Below are positions 17,901-26,536 of a stretch of 64,000 nt of DNA, piece by piece. Made by a program: the position numbers and the translations under genes. Each line of letters starts with the position of its first letter. Positions within the stretch are counted from its first letter, which is position 1. Origin of the DNA: an uncultured Roseburia sp. (GTDB taxonomy: Bacteria > Bacillota > Clostridia > Lachnospirales > Lachnospiraceae); NCBI GenBank assembly GCA_947642555.1, contig CANRSX010000019.1:31702-95701 (forward strand), in the 5' to 3' direction. Under the pieces are notes generated by a model. It was not told the origin of the DNA and did no database searches. It saw nothing but the letters and a program-made list of their open reading frames with translations.

Positions 17901-17920
17901 CAGAAAGAGAGGACAGACAG

Positions 17921-18448
17921 ATGCAGAGGGAACCGCAGGGCGGCGAGTTATACCGCCATTTTAAAGACAGACTGTACCGTGTGATCACGGTGGCGACGCA
18001 TTCCGAGACCGGGGAGCGGCTGGTGATCTATCAGGCGCAGTACGGGGACGGCGAAGTGTATGCAAGGCCGCTTGAAATGTTTCTCGGCGAGGTGGACCGC
18101 AGGAAATACCCGGATGCGGCGCAGCGATACCGGTTCGAGCGCGTGGAGGATCCGACAGCCGAAGGCGGTAAGCGCCGGGAGAATGTCACAGGGCAGGACC
18201 GGCGGCAGGATGAACCGGGGGAGGACAGGGTGAATCCGAAGCTGATGGAGTTTCTGGACGCGGATGACCTCGAGGAACGCTACCAGATCCTTGTGTCCAT
18301 GCGGGATGAGGTAAACGATCATCTGATCAACAGCATGGCGGTTGTGATGGATGTGGTGATCCCGGAGGGAGAGATCGGCGACCGCTATGAACAGTTAAAG
18401 AGCTGTATCCGCACAAAGCAGCGCTACGAATCGGCGCGGCTGCGGTAA
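17921..18448 (+). CDS. DUF1653 domain protein
   Basis: A 175-residue protein. Residues about 7-70 are a DUF1653 domain (GGELYRHFKDRLYRVITVATHSET...VIYQAQYGDG), whose function is unknown. The rest is charged and includes a helical tail. ATG 17921 is chosen because AGAGAGGA lies seven bases upstream. An in-frame GTG at 17897 overlaps the previous stop but lacks a site. A hairpin with a GC-rich stem at 18454-18486 follows the gene and may end or slow transcription. Confidence 0.8.
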   Translation: MQREPQGGELYRHFKDRLYRVITVATHSETGERLVIYQAQYGDGEVYARPLEMFLGEVDRRKYPDAAQRYRFERVEDPTAEGGKRRENVTGQDRRQDEPGEDRVNPKLMEFLDADDLEERYQILVSMRDEVNDHLINSMAVVMDVVIPEGEIGDRYEQLKSCIRTKQRYESARLR

Positions 18449-18505
18449 AAAACCAGCCGGCATCCGAAACAGCAGTATGCCGGCTGATATAAGGAAGTAT
18501 ACGGT

Positions 18506-19716
18506 ATGACAGGATATGATGCGTCTGCCATGGCAGCGCTGGAAGAAAAAATAAAGCGGATCGCGGCTGCGCAGCCCTATAAGATCACTGCCAGCAAACC
18601 GTCTGCAAAGGAGATTCCTCATCAGAAAATCGTGATTGAGAAGAAGAAAAACGGTTACCAGGCGGCAGCTTACACGCCAAAGCAGGTGTTTCATCAGAAT
18701 TTTCCGGCGGAGGAGCTGGCGGATTATCTGACAGAATACATTGCCGGCAGATATCTGCAGGTCAATGCCTGGGATGAGGAACAGGAACACATTCTGCTGT
18801 GCTCCAGAAAAGGGGCTGTGACCTACAGGACAAAAACGGCGGCGGGAAACAGGGCAAAGAGCCAGGAAAACCATAACCGGAAAAAGCAGTATCTGCTGGA
18901 GGAGGGAACGGTGATTCCTCCTCTCGCTGATATGGGCATTTTTACCGCGGAGGGGAAGATTGCGGCGTCCATGCACGACAAATATCGTCAGATCAACCGC
19001 TTTCTGGAGCTGATTGACGATGTGGTGCGGAAGGAGGAGCAGGAAGAACTGCGGATCGTTGATTTCGGCTGCGGGAAATCCTATCTGACGTTTATCCTGT
19101 ATTATTATTTTACAGAGATCCGGAAGCGGAGGGTTACGATCACCGGACTTGATCTGAAAGAGGACGTCATTGCGGACTGCAACGCGGCGGCGAAAAATAC
19201 GGATATGAGGGGCTTCATTTTGAGGTGGGAGATATCAGCGTGTACCAGTCGGACGCGCCGGTGGATATGGTGGTGACGCTGCACGCCTGCGACACGGCGA
19301 CCGATTATGCGCTGTATCACGCGATCCGCTGGGGCGCGCGGATGATTTTTTCTGTGCCCTGCTGCCAGCACGAGCTGAACCGGCAGATCCAGTCAAAGGA
19401 TTACGCGCTCATGACGCGCTACGGGATCATAAAGGAGCGGTTTTCCGCGCTGGTGACGGACGCGATCCGCGGCAATCTGCTGGAGTGCTGCGGCTATCAG
19501 ACACAGCTTCTGGAGTTTGTGGATTTTGCGCACACGCCGAAAAATATCCTGATTCGTGCGGTGAAAAGGGATGCGGCCAGGCAGATCGTGCCTGTCTCCG
19601 TGAAAAAGAAATATCTCGGAGAGGCGGAGCGGATGATGGAGGAATTTCACCTCGCGCCGACGCTGTACGGATTGCTGAAGGAGGACGGGAGAATAGGGGA
19701 GAGCATATATGAATGA
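18506..19716 (+). pseudogene. SAM-dependent methyltransferase, interrupted by a one-base frameshift
   Basis: Two overlapping frames together encode one class I methyltransferase of about 400 residues. The first frame (to 19276) carries an N-terminal domain and motif I (RIVDFGCGKSYLTF) plus TGLDLKEDV. The rest continues in the next frame from about 19198 with VGDISVYQS, VVTLHACDTATDYAL and FSVPCCQHELN. Adding one A to the A5 run at 19193-19197 restores a continuous protein (AAKKYGYEGLHFEVGD). A sequencing error in the run, a genuine mutation or, less likely, ribosomal slippage could explain it. The substrate is unknown. The downstream half keeps a normal codon pattern, so decay, if real, is recent. 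Confidence 0.8.
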
Positions 19717-20146
19717 AAAGATAAAAAATGAGATTTTGAAAAGGTATGAAATTCTGTTTGAGCAGGGTATGTATGAGCCGATAAAGGAGTCGATAAAGGA
19801 TGAGCAAACCTGGATCAGTATGAATTTCTGGGGTGCGGGCCTGGTAACTTCTCCGGATCAGGTACCGGAATATATTCCTTATATTGACAAGATTGAATCT
19901 GAGAGGAATGTAAACGTTTATATGGGTATGGTAAGCTTTATCGCGTCTGGCACACTGCTTGCGCTTATGTTTGTAGCAGACACAGAATCAGAGTGGGAGG
20001 CGGAGAGAAGTCTTTTGAAAAATGAAAAGACGCATCGTGCCTTTGTTTTTCATATCGAGGAGGAAACATGTGAGGAATGCATGATCCGGTATGAAATGAA
20101 GATCAACGGTCCGGTAATGGTGGATGAAGATCACGACGGTGACTGA
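19709..20146 (+). CDS. Hypothetical protein, AT-rich
   Basis: A 145-residue acidic protein that I do not recognise. It is predicted soluble apart from a hydrophobic stretch around residues 73-88 (MVSFIASGTLLALMFV). ATG 19709 overlaps the end of the methyltransferase gene by eight bases and has GGGGAGAG upstream. Base composition is noticeably more AT-rich than both flanks, which hints at separate ancestry. The C-terminus is strongly acidic. Confidence 0.65.
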   Translation: MNEKIKNEILKRYEILFEQGMYEPIKESIKDEQTWISMNFWGAGLVTSPDQVPEYIPYIDKIESERNVNVYMGMVSFIASGTLLALMFVADTESEWEAERSLLKNEKTHRAFVFHIEEETCEECMIRYEMKINGPVMVDEDHDGD

Positions 20147-20186
20147 CTGCCGTCTGTTCGTTCGATGCCAGAATGGAGGAATATTA

Positions 20187-20993
20187 ATGCCGTACAGAAA
20201 TGGAGACAGTATGCAGGAACACATCACACAGGAAAAACTGTTACAGGAAATCATCGCGTTGGTTCACGAGGGCGGAACGATCATGCTCGGCGCTGCGGAC
20301 ATTGACCAAAAGACCCGTCAGAAGTCCGGGAAGGGGAATTTTGTGACGGAGTACGACTCCAAAGTGCAGGCGCATTTAAAGAAGGGACTTTTATCACTTC
20401 TGCCGGAGGCGGCGTTCCTCGGGGAGGAGGACGAGATGGACCAGGCGGATATCGGGAAGGGATATGCGTTTATCGTGGATCCGATCGACGGAACGGCCAA
20501 CTTTACCAGGGGATACGATGTCAGCAGCATCAGCGTGGCGCTGACAAAGGACGGACAGCCGGTGCTTGGCGTGGTGTACAATCCGTACCGGAACGAGACC
20601 TTTTCTGCGACAAAGGGCGGGGGAGCATTTAAAAACGGGGAGCGGATCCATGCTTCGGAGCGGACGCTTGCGGAAAGTCTGGTGATCTTCGGGACAGCGC
20701 CCTACTATGAGGAGCTGAAACGAAAGACCTTTGAGACGGCCTACCGGTATTTTTCGGCGGCGGAGGATCTGCGCAGGAGCGGGTCGGCCGCGATCGATCT
20801 GTGCAATGTCGCCTGCGGCAGGGCGGAGATGTTTTTTGAGATGATACTCTGTCCGTGGGATTATGCGGCGGGCGCGCTGATTGTGGAGGAGGCCGGCGGA
20901 TATGTGAGCGACCTGGACGGGAACCCGCTGACTTATGATAAGAAGCAGACGGTGGCGGCCAGGGGGCCGGGGGTGGAGCTGCTGAAATGTTAG
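20187..20993 (+). CDS. Inositol monophosphatase family protein
   Basis: A 268-residue metal-dependent phosphatase of the IMPase/FBPase/CysQ superfamily. Metal-site motifs are visible in order: FLGEED, VDPIDGTANF and PWDYAAGALIVEEAGG. This class dephosphorylates inositol phosphate, 3'-phosphoadenosine phosphate or related sugars, and the substrate cannot be decided here. ATG 20187 is preferred over an upstream in-frame ATG (20124) because GGAGGAAT precedes it and the extension would overlap the previous gene. Confidence 0.9.
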   Translation: MPYRNGDSMQEHITQEKLLQEIIALVHEGGTIMLGAADIDQKTRQKSGKGNFVTEYDSKVQAHLKKGLLSLLPEAAFLGEEDEMDQADIGKGYAFIVDPIDGTANFTRGYDVSSISVALTKDGQPVLGVVYNPYRNETFSATKGGGAFKNGERIHASERTLAESLVIFGTAPYYEELKRKTFETAYRYFSAAEDLRRSGSAAIDLCNVACGRAEMFFEMILCPWDYAAGALIVEEAGGYVSDLDGNPLTYDKKQTVAARGPGVELLKC

Positions 20994-21031
20994 CCTGGAA
21001 AATGGACTACAGACGCAGTCTCTTACCTGGG

Positions 21032-21066
21032 AAGCGGGGCAGGCGCATCATGCGCCCGCCCTGCTT
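21032..21066. other. GC-rich hairpin between convergent genes
   Basis: Arms 21032-21047 and 21051-21066 pair over 16 positions with two mismatches. It overlaps the last codon of the CYTH gene and follows the phosphatase gene. There is no T tract, so terminator activity is uncertain. Confidence 0.4.
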
Positions 21067-21497
21067 AAGGTACTGTTATGATATTTTGTGGAGAAGGTGA
21101 CGTCCTCCCCGAACCAGTCCGGCGGCACGAAGGCATTTGCCTCCTCCTCCGTCTCAAATTCCACCTCTGCCAGCTGCAGGGGGGCGAGATCTCCCTCAAA
21201 CAGATCCAGTTCTATGGTATATTTTTCCGCGTATGGAATCAGATAGCGGCGTTTCTTTATCAGGATACCGTCCACCTTTTCGCGCAGATGCAGATAGGCC
21301 GTCTCATTCAGCGGAAGGTTATATTCTTCCCGTACCATCAGCCCGGAACCCTTATAGGTCAGCGTGAAGCGGTCATCGCTTTTTCGGATGCGCACCACGG
21401 GATCCGTATTTAAGTATCCCTGCTCGATCTGCCGGCAGGGGTAGCAGGACAGATCACGCGGCAGTTCTCTGATCAGATATTTTCGTTCGATTTCCAT
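21048..21497 (-). CDS. CYTH domain protein (triphosphate tunnel enzyme family)
   Basis: A 149-residue protein of the CYTH/triphosphate tunnel metalloenzyme superfamily. It begins with the family hallmark MEIERKYL and has further conserved charged strands (RIRKSDD, YTIELDLFEG, LAEVEFETEEEA), which line the tunnel that binds triphosphate and metal. Bacterial members often hydrolyse inorganic triphosphate, and the activity here is inferred from the family. ATG 21497 is chosen because GGAGGATTAT precedes it and EIERK sits at the N-terminus. The frame stays open upstream without a ribosome site. Confidence 0.9.
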   Translation of the reverse strand: MEIERKYLIRELPRDLSCYPCRQIEQGYLNTDPVVRIRKSDDRFTLTYKGSGLMVREEYNLPLNETAYLHLREKVDGILIKKRRYLIPYAEKYTIELDLFEGDLAPLQLAEVEFETEEEANAFVPPDWFGEDVTFSTKYHNSTLSRAGA

Positions 21498-21591
21498 ATA
21501 ATCCTCCATTCTGATGTGAATCCGGTGTCTGTGTATAGTATATTTGTTTTTTGGAAAAATGCAAGGCCGGACGGTGTCAGGATGTCCGCCG

Positions 21592-22329
21592 CTAGTCGCA
21601 ATATACGGCGATTGCCCGTCTGACAAAGTCAGCGGTTCCGTCGCCGCCTGCTTTATCAATATTGTTTTTGAAACGTTCATCACAGACATACATTTCACCC
21701 AGGCCGCGAAGGATTTCCTTTGTGCACACATAGTAGTGATCAGTTATAAAGTTCTGTAACGCGGCGATTTTCTCCTGTACTTCACCGGTATCTGGAGTGA
21801 ACTCTTTTAATTTTCCCAACTCAGAAAACAGCGTCATCAGATCGTCTGCAATCCTGCTGTCGCTGTCTTCCTTTCGGATAGCAGCCTTTTGTCTGTATTC
21901 CTGATATGCGTTCGTATTGCCCCATTTTTCCCTGACTTCGGCCTCATACGTTTCAATTTCACTTTTGTCAAAAACATCAAATTTCATGGTGGTCACTCCT
22001 TTGTCCTGAATTTCGCGGGTAAAAGCAATCAGCTCCCCTATGTGTTTATATTGTAATTCTAACAATGTAATCTGATGGGCAAGCGCTTCTGACGGGTCAA
22101 AATCCGGGTTGTCAAGAATCGCCCTGATTTCTTTTAAGGGAAATTCTAATTCGCGAAACAACAAAATGTTCTGCAGCCGGCTAAGCGCGCTCACGTCGTA
22201 CATTCGATAGCCGGATTCCGTTATCTCCGTGGGTTTCAAAAGCCCGATTTCATCATAATAGTGAAGAGTGCGGGCGGTGATCCCTGTCAGTTTCGCAACT
22301 TCATGGACAGACATCAGTTTTTTCGTCAT
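21592..22329 (-). CDS. MerR family regulator with TipAS-type C-terminal domain
   Basis: A 245-residue transcription factor. Residues 5-75 form a MerR winged helix (SVHEVAKLTGITARTLHYYDEIGLLKP), followed by a dimerisation helix to about 115. Residues 120-245 resemble the TipAS ligand-binding domain that traps thiopeptide-type or other drugs. Such proteins activate promoters with long -10/-35 spacing. No neighbouring drug exporter is adjacent, so targets may be elsewhere or the gene may autoregulate. ATG 22329 has AAAGGAG upstream. Confidence 0.9.
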   Translation of the reverse strand: MTKKLMSVHEVAKLTGITARTLHYYDEIGLLKPTEITESGYRMYDVSALSRLQNILLFRELEFPLKEIRAILDNPDFDPSEALAHQITLLELQYKHIGELIAFTREIQDKGVTTMKFDVFDKSEIETYEAEVREKWGNTNAYQEYRQKAAIRKEDSDSRIADDLMTLFSELGKLKEFTPDTGEVQEKIAALQNFITDHYYVCTKEILRGLGEMYVCDERFKNNIDKAGGDGTADFVRRAIAVYCD

Positions 22330-22435
22330 GTTCTTTGGCTCCTTTCCTGTTTTTTATATCATAAGCTATGACGTAACGTGAAAGTCAAGAGGAAATTAAC
22401 AACGGGAATTGCATTTCGCGGATTGTCTTTATATC

Positions 22436-22480
22436 AAAAAAACAGGGGGAACACCCTGCCATGCAGCGTATTCCCCCTGT
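22436..22480 (-). terminator. Intrinsic terminator of the flagellin gene
   Basis: On the minus strand, a 10-bp stem (22471-22480 with 22442-22451, ACAGGGGGAA type) with an internal loop region is followed by a T run (22436-22442). It lies 57 bases past the flagellin stop. Confidence 0.85.
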
Positions 22481-22536
22481 CACTACCAATTGTATGCTGT
22501 TGTCTGTCACACTTTTGCGGTCTGTCCGGCAATCCC

Positions 22537-24120
22537 TTACTGTAACAGGGAAAGCACGCCCTGTGTGGACTGATTCGCCTGCGCGAGCATTGACTGTCCT
22601 GCCTGTGCGAGGATGTTGTTCTTGGAGTACTCGACCATCTCCTCCGCCATGTCGGTATCGCGGATGCGGGACTCGGCTGCGGTGGTGTTCTCTACCACGT
22701 TGTCGAGGTTTGCGATCGTGTGCTCTAAGCGGTTCTGAACCGCGCCGAGAGCGGAACGCTGCTCGGATACCTGTTTGATCGCCTCTGCGATGGTGTCGAT
22801 CGCTGATGTCGCGTCATCCTCCGTCATAAGCCCGGTTTTGCTTAAGACATTGATTCCGATGCCGGCCGCGGACATTGCCTTGATTTCTACGCCGATTTTA
22901 TTTTCTTTGGCGCTTTCGGAACCTACATGCAGGTTGAATTTTAATGCGCCTGCAGTGGCTGTCTCATTGACATTGATGTAATCCGTAATCTGCTCTGCAC
23001 CGATTTCTGTTGAATTACCGGCCGCGTCATCTCTGTAAATACCGCCCTGATATACGCCGTCCACAAAGTAAGCGGAAATGTCTGTGATTCTGGCGCCGTT
23101 TGCATCGACAAGCGGATTTGCCGATGTTTCAAAATAATTGCCAAGGTCGGCTTCCGCGATCATATCCGCTTCCACCTGATCACCGTACTCAGTTCCGGCG
23201 TTTGCGGGACTCTGATAAAGTACTTTTCCTTCTTTGTACTTTAAGCTTCCGTCTTCGCCGATCTCCACGTATTCGCTGAGGGTGCCGTCGGAGGCGGTTG
23301 TTGCCGGATTGCCTTTAATCCATCCATCTGTCTGTAAGTCTGCAAGTGTTTTCACACCGGCAGCTGCAGCGCCGGCAGCTGCCGCAACGCCAAACGTCGC
23401 TGTTCCTGTTTTTAATGATACGGTTCCATCAGCTGCAACCGCAAAATATGTCTCGTAGTTGGCAGCAGTTACTTCTACCGTATCGCCCCAGGTACCTGCC
23501 TCAGAGACAAACAGCTTGTTAGCGCCGCCGCCCTTATCTGTAAATGTGATTGACTCTGCGGTATCCGCTGTAGCTGCCGTCACCGCATTCGTCTCACCCG
23601 GTGCATAGGCATCCTGTCCGGCCACCAGCGTGATCTCGCCTTTGTCCGCCGCTTTTGCAAGATCCGTCAGCTCATACGTATAGCTCTTGGAGCTTGTTGC
23701 CGGATCGCCCTTCAGCAGATAGATCTCATTGAACTTCGTGGTCTCGGAAACGCGGTCGATCTCCGTCACCAGCTGATCGATCTCGTTCTGGACAGCCTGT
23801 CTGTCGTTTGTGGACATCGTTCCGTTGGATGCCTGCACTGCCAGCTCGTTCATACGCTGTAACATGGAATGCACCTCGGTCAGAGCTCCCTCGGCGGTCT
23901 GCACGCAGGAGATACCGTCCTGTGCGTTTGCGGAAGCCTGATCGAGACCCCTGATCTGCTTTCTCATCTTCTCGGAGATCGTTAATCCCGCCGCGTCATC
24001 CGCCGCGCGGTTGATCTTATAGCCCGAAGAAAGCTTCTCGGAAGACTTCGCCTGCTGTCCTGTCGTGACTCCTAACATTCTGTTCGCGTTCATTGCTGTC
24101 AGATTGTGCTGTACTACCAT
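22537..24120 (-). CDS. fliC: Flagellin
   Basis: A 527-residue flagellar filament protein. The N-terminal D0/D1 domain starts [17 protein letters not shown] and includes [22 protein letters not shown]. The C-terminal D1/D0 domain contains [45 protein letters not shown] and ends in [14 protein letters not shown]. The central part (about 180-430) is the variable surface domain, rich in Ala, Thr and Asp. ATG 24120 follows GGAGGTATAAC. The gene lies downstream of csrA on the same strand. Its leader carries a hairpin with a GGA loop plus a GGA in the ribosome site, as expected for CsrA control (see separate entry). Confidence 0.96.
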   Translation of the reverse strand: MVVQHNLTAMNANRMLGVTTGQQAKSSEKLSSGYKINRAADDAAGLTISEKMRKQIRGLDQASANAQDGISCVQTAEGALTEVHSMLQRMNELAVQASNGTMSTNDRQAVQNEIDQLVTEIDRVSETTKFNEIYLLKGDPATSSKSYTYELTDLAKAADKGEITLVAGQDAYAPGETNAVTAATADTAESITFTDKGGGANKLFVSEAGTWGDTVEVTAANYETYFAVAADGTVSLKTGTATFGVAAAAGAAAAGVKTLADLQTDGWIKGNPATTASDGTLSEYVEIGEDGSLKYKEGKVLYQSPANAGTEYGDQVEADMIAEADLGNYFETSANPLVDANGARITDISAYFVDGVYQGGIYRDDAAGNSTEIGAEQITDYINVNETATAGALKFNLHVGSESAKENKIGVEIKAMSAAGIGINVLSKTGLMTEDDATSAIDTIAEAIKQVSEQRSALGAVQNRLEHTIANLDNVVENTTAAESRIRDTDMAEEMVEYSKNNILAQAGQSMLAQANQSTQGVLSLLQ

Positions 24121-24123
24121 TGT

Positions 24124-24174
24124 TATACCTCCATGTGATAAAAATTTGTGTTGCCTGGGAATCCGTTCCCGGGC
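24124..24174 (-). promoter_or_regulatory. Predicted CsrA-binding leader of flagellin mRNA
   Basis: On the minus strand a hairpin (24174-24166 with 24161-24153, nine positions with one mismatch) presents the loop CGGA. About 25 bases later the ribosome binding site reads CACATGGAGGT, also with a core GGA. Two GGA sites, one in a loop and one over the Shine-Dalgarno, are the arrangement by which CsrA represses flagellin (hag) translation in Bacillus subtilis. The link here is by analogy and by adjacency to csrA. Confidence 0.6.
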
Positions 24175-24277
24175 TGGTTGTGTTTGTTTTGCTTCTGCGC
24201 CGTGGCGCATTTTTTATAATAAGCCAGGCCCCCTGGGTTAGCCCGGCGTTATTATCATGCCGTTTCATTGTCCTCGC

Positions 24278-24583
24278 TTACTTTTGCGCCGCCTGCTGCT
24301 TTGCGCCGGACACACTGCCCGCCATTTTTCCACTCGTCCGGCTTTCGCGCCGCTCTCTGCGGATAATCTGTGTGATCTCCCGCTTTGCCTCATCCGAAAT
24401 ACCGGCTTCCTTATAGTAAGGCGTTTTTCCCTGATTCCCGCCCGCCGAACTTCTCGCGATATTGACCTCACGCGGCGCGTCGATCAGCAGATGAATGTTG
24501 TTTGCGGAGCCGCCCGAAAAGATCACGCGGATGTCTTCTCCGATTCCGATATACTCTCCGGGCCGTAATGTAAGCTTCAGCAT
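24278..24583 (-). CDS. csrA: Carbon storage regulator CsrA with C-terminal extension
   Basis: A 101-residue RNA-binding regulator. Residues 1-48 match CsrA: MLKLTLRPGE (Leu4, Arg7, Gly9), GIGEDIRVIFSG and IDAPREVNIAR, with Arg44 exactly at the key RNA-contacting position. Usual CsrA proteins are 60-75 residues. This one has a roughly 50-residue basic tail (SDEAKREITQIIRRERRES...), which could add RNA or protein contacts. ATG 24583 follows GGGAGGT, itself part of a CsrA-like site. Its position upstream of flagellin fits control of filament synthesis. No fliW partner is visible in this window. Confidence 0.85.
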   Translation of the reverse strand: MLKLTLRPGEYIGIGEDIRVIFSGGSANNIHLLIDAPREVNIARSSAGGNQGKTPYYKEAGISDEAKREITQIIRRERRESRTSGKMAGSVSGAKQQAAQK

Positions 24584-24587
24584 AAAA

Positions 24588-24621
24588 ACCTCCCTGTTTT
24601 TGGGAGGTTTTACCTCCCTGT
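24588..24621 (-). promoter_or_regulatory. csrA leader: duplicated CsrA-like motif with mutually exclusive pairing
   Basis: On the minus strand two copies of ACAGGGAGGT (24621-24612 and 24597-24588) flank ACCTCCC (24608-24602). The second GGGAGGT is the Shine-Dalgarno of csrA. ACCTCCC can pair with either copy, so the leader can switch between a free and a sequestered ribosome site. ACAGGGAGGT matches the CsrA consensus ACARGGAUGU at nine of ten positions, suggesting autoregulation. Confidence 0.55.
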
Positions 24622-24636
24622 TTCTGGATCCCATCC

Positions 24637-24871
24637 CAAATGCAACAGTTCTTAATGAAATGTTGCATTTGACCGGACGTCATTTTTGGATCGAAGACGG
24701 ATTTTAGCGCCGATTGACACAAAGGATGGTTCATTTGGAAATCAGGTAAAATGAAAAGGATGATGATACGTGAAAAGAAATTTAAAAAAGACTCTAAACT
24801 TTCAAAGACGCCGTCCGATATAATAGGTGTAACGGAAAAATGCAACATTTCATTAAGAAATGTTGCATTTT
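24637..24871. repeat. Pair of inverted palindromic repeats (REP/MITE-like)
   Basis: Two roughly 33-base palindromes in opposite orientation bound a 166-base spacer. The left one is TGCAACA-(13)-TGTTGCA type at 24637-24670. The right one has arms 24837-24851 and 24857-24871, a perfect 15-bp stem around ATTAA. The left copy read in reverse complement matches the right one with a single change in the shared core. The spacer has no convincing gene. The rest of the intergenic stretch up to 25120 is AT-rich and shows no other feature I can support. Confidence 0.7.
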
Positions 24872-25120
24872 ATATGCGCTGTTTTGCAGAAAATGCCATA
24901 TATTTTCAAGAAAACTTTGTGAAATCTGCCCTATTGATTTTTATCAGAATGTTTGCTATATTTGTAGTACATATCAGGGATCATCTATAAAGCATATTTT
25001 GCAACAATCACTTTATTCCCGCGGACAACGAGCCAGACGGACATGCGGGGCATCTCTCAGATGGAAATACCCTGTTATCAATTTCCCAAATAGGAACGCA
25101 GTGGATGCCGCGTCCTGCGG

Positions 25121-25363
25121 ATGATTGACGAAGCGGAAAAGGAGGCGGAAGAACGGGTTTCAGAACGTATTACAGAACGCGTCACGGAGGAAGTCACGGA
25201 ACGTGTCACGGAGGAAGTCACGGAATCTATGGTAAAATCTGTGATTGAAGCCTGCATGGATTTGGGCGCTTCCAGGGAAAAGACCATGGAGCGTCTCACG
25301 AAAAAAATGAATCTTTCTCCTGAAACTGCTGAGACGTATATCCGGCAGTGCTGGATTTTATAA
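25121..25363 (+). pseudogene. C-terminal remnant resembling Rpn/PD-(D/E)XK transposase-like nuclease
   Basis: An 80-codon frame encoding a charged helix, MIDEAEKEAEERVSERITERVTEEVTE, with a 24-base tandem repeat at DNA level. It is followed by a helical hairpin (DLGASREKTMERLTKKMNLSPETAETYI). This layout is typical of C-termini of Rpn-family recombination-promoting nucleases, but the catalytic part is missing. The same frame upstream is broken by TAG just before 25094 and no ribosome site precedes ATG 25121. I read it as debris of a mobile gene. A small intact protein cannot be excluded. Confidence 0.45.
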
Positions 25364-25523
25364 GTATTTCGCTGACATGGGCCGCATTTTAAAAATCCGA
25401 TTGAGCCTGCGTCTTTTTTCTGTTACAATAAATGCAGGATGCCGGGGACAGAAGCGTCTGGCCGCGACAGGAATGAGAGTGAAAAAATCCCGCGCATGCG
25501 GAAGAGCAGGAGGAAAATCAGAT

Positions 25524-26075
25524 ATGGCAAAAATCGGAATTTTTATGGCGGACGGTTGTGAGGAAATTGAGGGACTTACGGTTGTAGATATTGCGCGCCG
25601 TGCGAAGCTTGAGATTGTGATGATCTCGATCATGGGAAGGGCGGAGGTGACCGGTTCCCACGGGATTCGCTTTATGGCGGATGCGCTGGCGGACGAGGTG
25701 GATTACGATGCGCTCGACGGGATCGTGCTGCCGGGCGGGATGCCGGGAACCCTGAAGTTAGGGGAGGATGCGAGGGTGAACGAGGTGATTCAGAGCTTTG
25801 CGGCGACGGGGAAGCTTGTGTGCGCGATCTGTGCTGCGCCGAGTGTACTGGGCGCAGCCGGTGTGTTAAACGGAAAGCATGCGACCTGCCATCCGGGCTT
25901 TGAGGAGAAGCTGACCGGGGCTGTGACCAGCGAGGAGGAAGTGGTCACAGACGGCAACCTCATCACCAGCCGCGGTATGGGAACCGCGATCCCGTTTGCA
26001 CTTGCGATCGCGCGTTATTTTACGGATGACGAGACCGTGGAAGGCGTGAGAAAAGGGCTCGTGTACCGGGCGTAA
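25524..26075 (+). CDS. DJ-1/PfpI family protein
   Basis: A 183-residue protein of the DJ-1/ThiJ/PfpI superfamily. The nucleophile elbow VCAICAAPSVLGAAG contains the conserved cysteine, with an acidic partner in MADGCEEIEG near the N-terminus. Members act as glyoxalases, deglycases or chaperones in stress defence, and which one applies is not determined here. ATG 25524 has AGGAGG ten bases upstream. The frame is open further up, but the family start MAKIGIFMADG fits exactly. A strong terminator follows. Confidence 0.92.
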   Translation: MAKIGIFMADGCEEIEGLTVVDIARRAKLEIVMISIMGRAEVTGSHGIRFMADALADEVDYDALDGIVLPGGMPGTLKLGEDARVNEVIQSFAATGKLVCAICAAPSVLGAAGVLNGKHATCHPGFEEKLTGAVTSEEEVVTDGNLITSRGMGTAIPFALAIARYFTDDETVEGVRKGLVYRA

Positions 26076-26090
26076 TGGTTTTGTATGTAA

Positions 26091-26136
26091 AACGTGCCGC
26101 AGCAGCAGAGTACCTGCTGACACGGCACGTTTTTTG
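26091..26136 (+). terminator. Intrinsic terminator after the DJ-1 gene
   Basis: Outer stem AACGTGCCG / CGGCACGTT (26091-26099, 26123-26131), with a second inner stem (26103-26108, 26114-26119), is followed by a T run to 26136. The flanking A residues on the left may let it also act for the minus-strand SASP gene. Confidence 0.88.
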
Positions 26137-26163
26137 TGGCAAATGCTGATTTGCGACAAATAT

Positions 26164-26385
26164 TTATTTGCCTGACATCTGCTCTTCCTGTCTCATGATC
26201 ATCTTCTTGACCATCTCACCGCCGATGCTGCCGGCCTGTCTGGAAGTGAGGTCACCGTTGTAACCGTCCTTTAACGGCACACCGATCTCGCTTGCAACTT
26301 CCTGCTTGAAGCGGTTCATCGCTTCCTTTGCCTGCGGTACAGCCATCTGGCTTGTGTTGGAACCTGAATTGTTCGATCCACTCAT
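26164..26385 (-). CDS. Alpha/beta-type small acid-soluble spore protein
   Basis: A 73-residue spore DNA-binding protein. The core carries the germination-protease recognition region (FKQEVASEIGVPL) and the second conserved segment YNGDLTSRQAGSIGGEMVKKMI. These proteins saturate spore DNA and protect it from UV and heat. They are made in the forespore under SigG in known spore formers. The gene is single and convergent with the DJ-1 gene. It is direct evidence that the organism forms spores. Confidence 0.95.
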   Translation of the reverse strand: MSGSNNSGSNTSQMAVPQAKEAMNRFKQEVASEIGVPLKDGYNGDLTSRQAGSIGGEMVKKMIMRQEEQMSGK

Positions 26386-26536
26386 GATAATTACCTCCGT
26401 ATCGTTCTGTATTGTGACGCGGACGTGCCCGCGTTTTTTATGAATCTTCGTCGGGCACGTTCGCGCCGTCCGTTGATTCTAATCCTATTATTTACGGGAA
26501 TAAAAATATTATAATGGTAATTATTGAGAAATTTCT

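Noticed and set aside
19193..19197. Programmed -1 frameshift in the methyltransferase gene
   Set aside because: GCGAAAAAT is not a standard X-XXY-YYZ slippery site and no stimulating Shine-Dalgarno or strong hairpin was evident. An indel is simpler.
24196..24216. Plus-strand terminator-like hairpin (TGCGCCGTGGCGCA then T run) opposite the flagellin leader
   Set aside because: No gene or promoter on the plus strand leads into it, and the stem is short. It may only be incidental structure of the flagellin leader.
24751..24990. 79-codon frame across the right palindrome
   Set aside because: It runs through the inverted repeat and lacks a ribosome site, so it is probably chance in AT-rich DNA.
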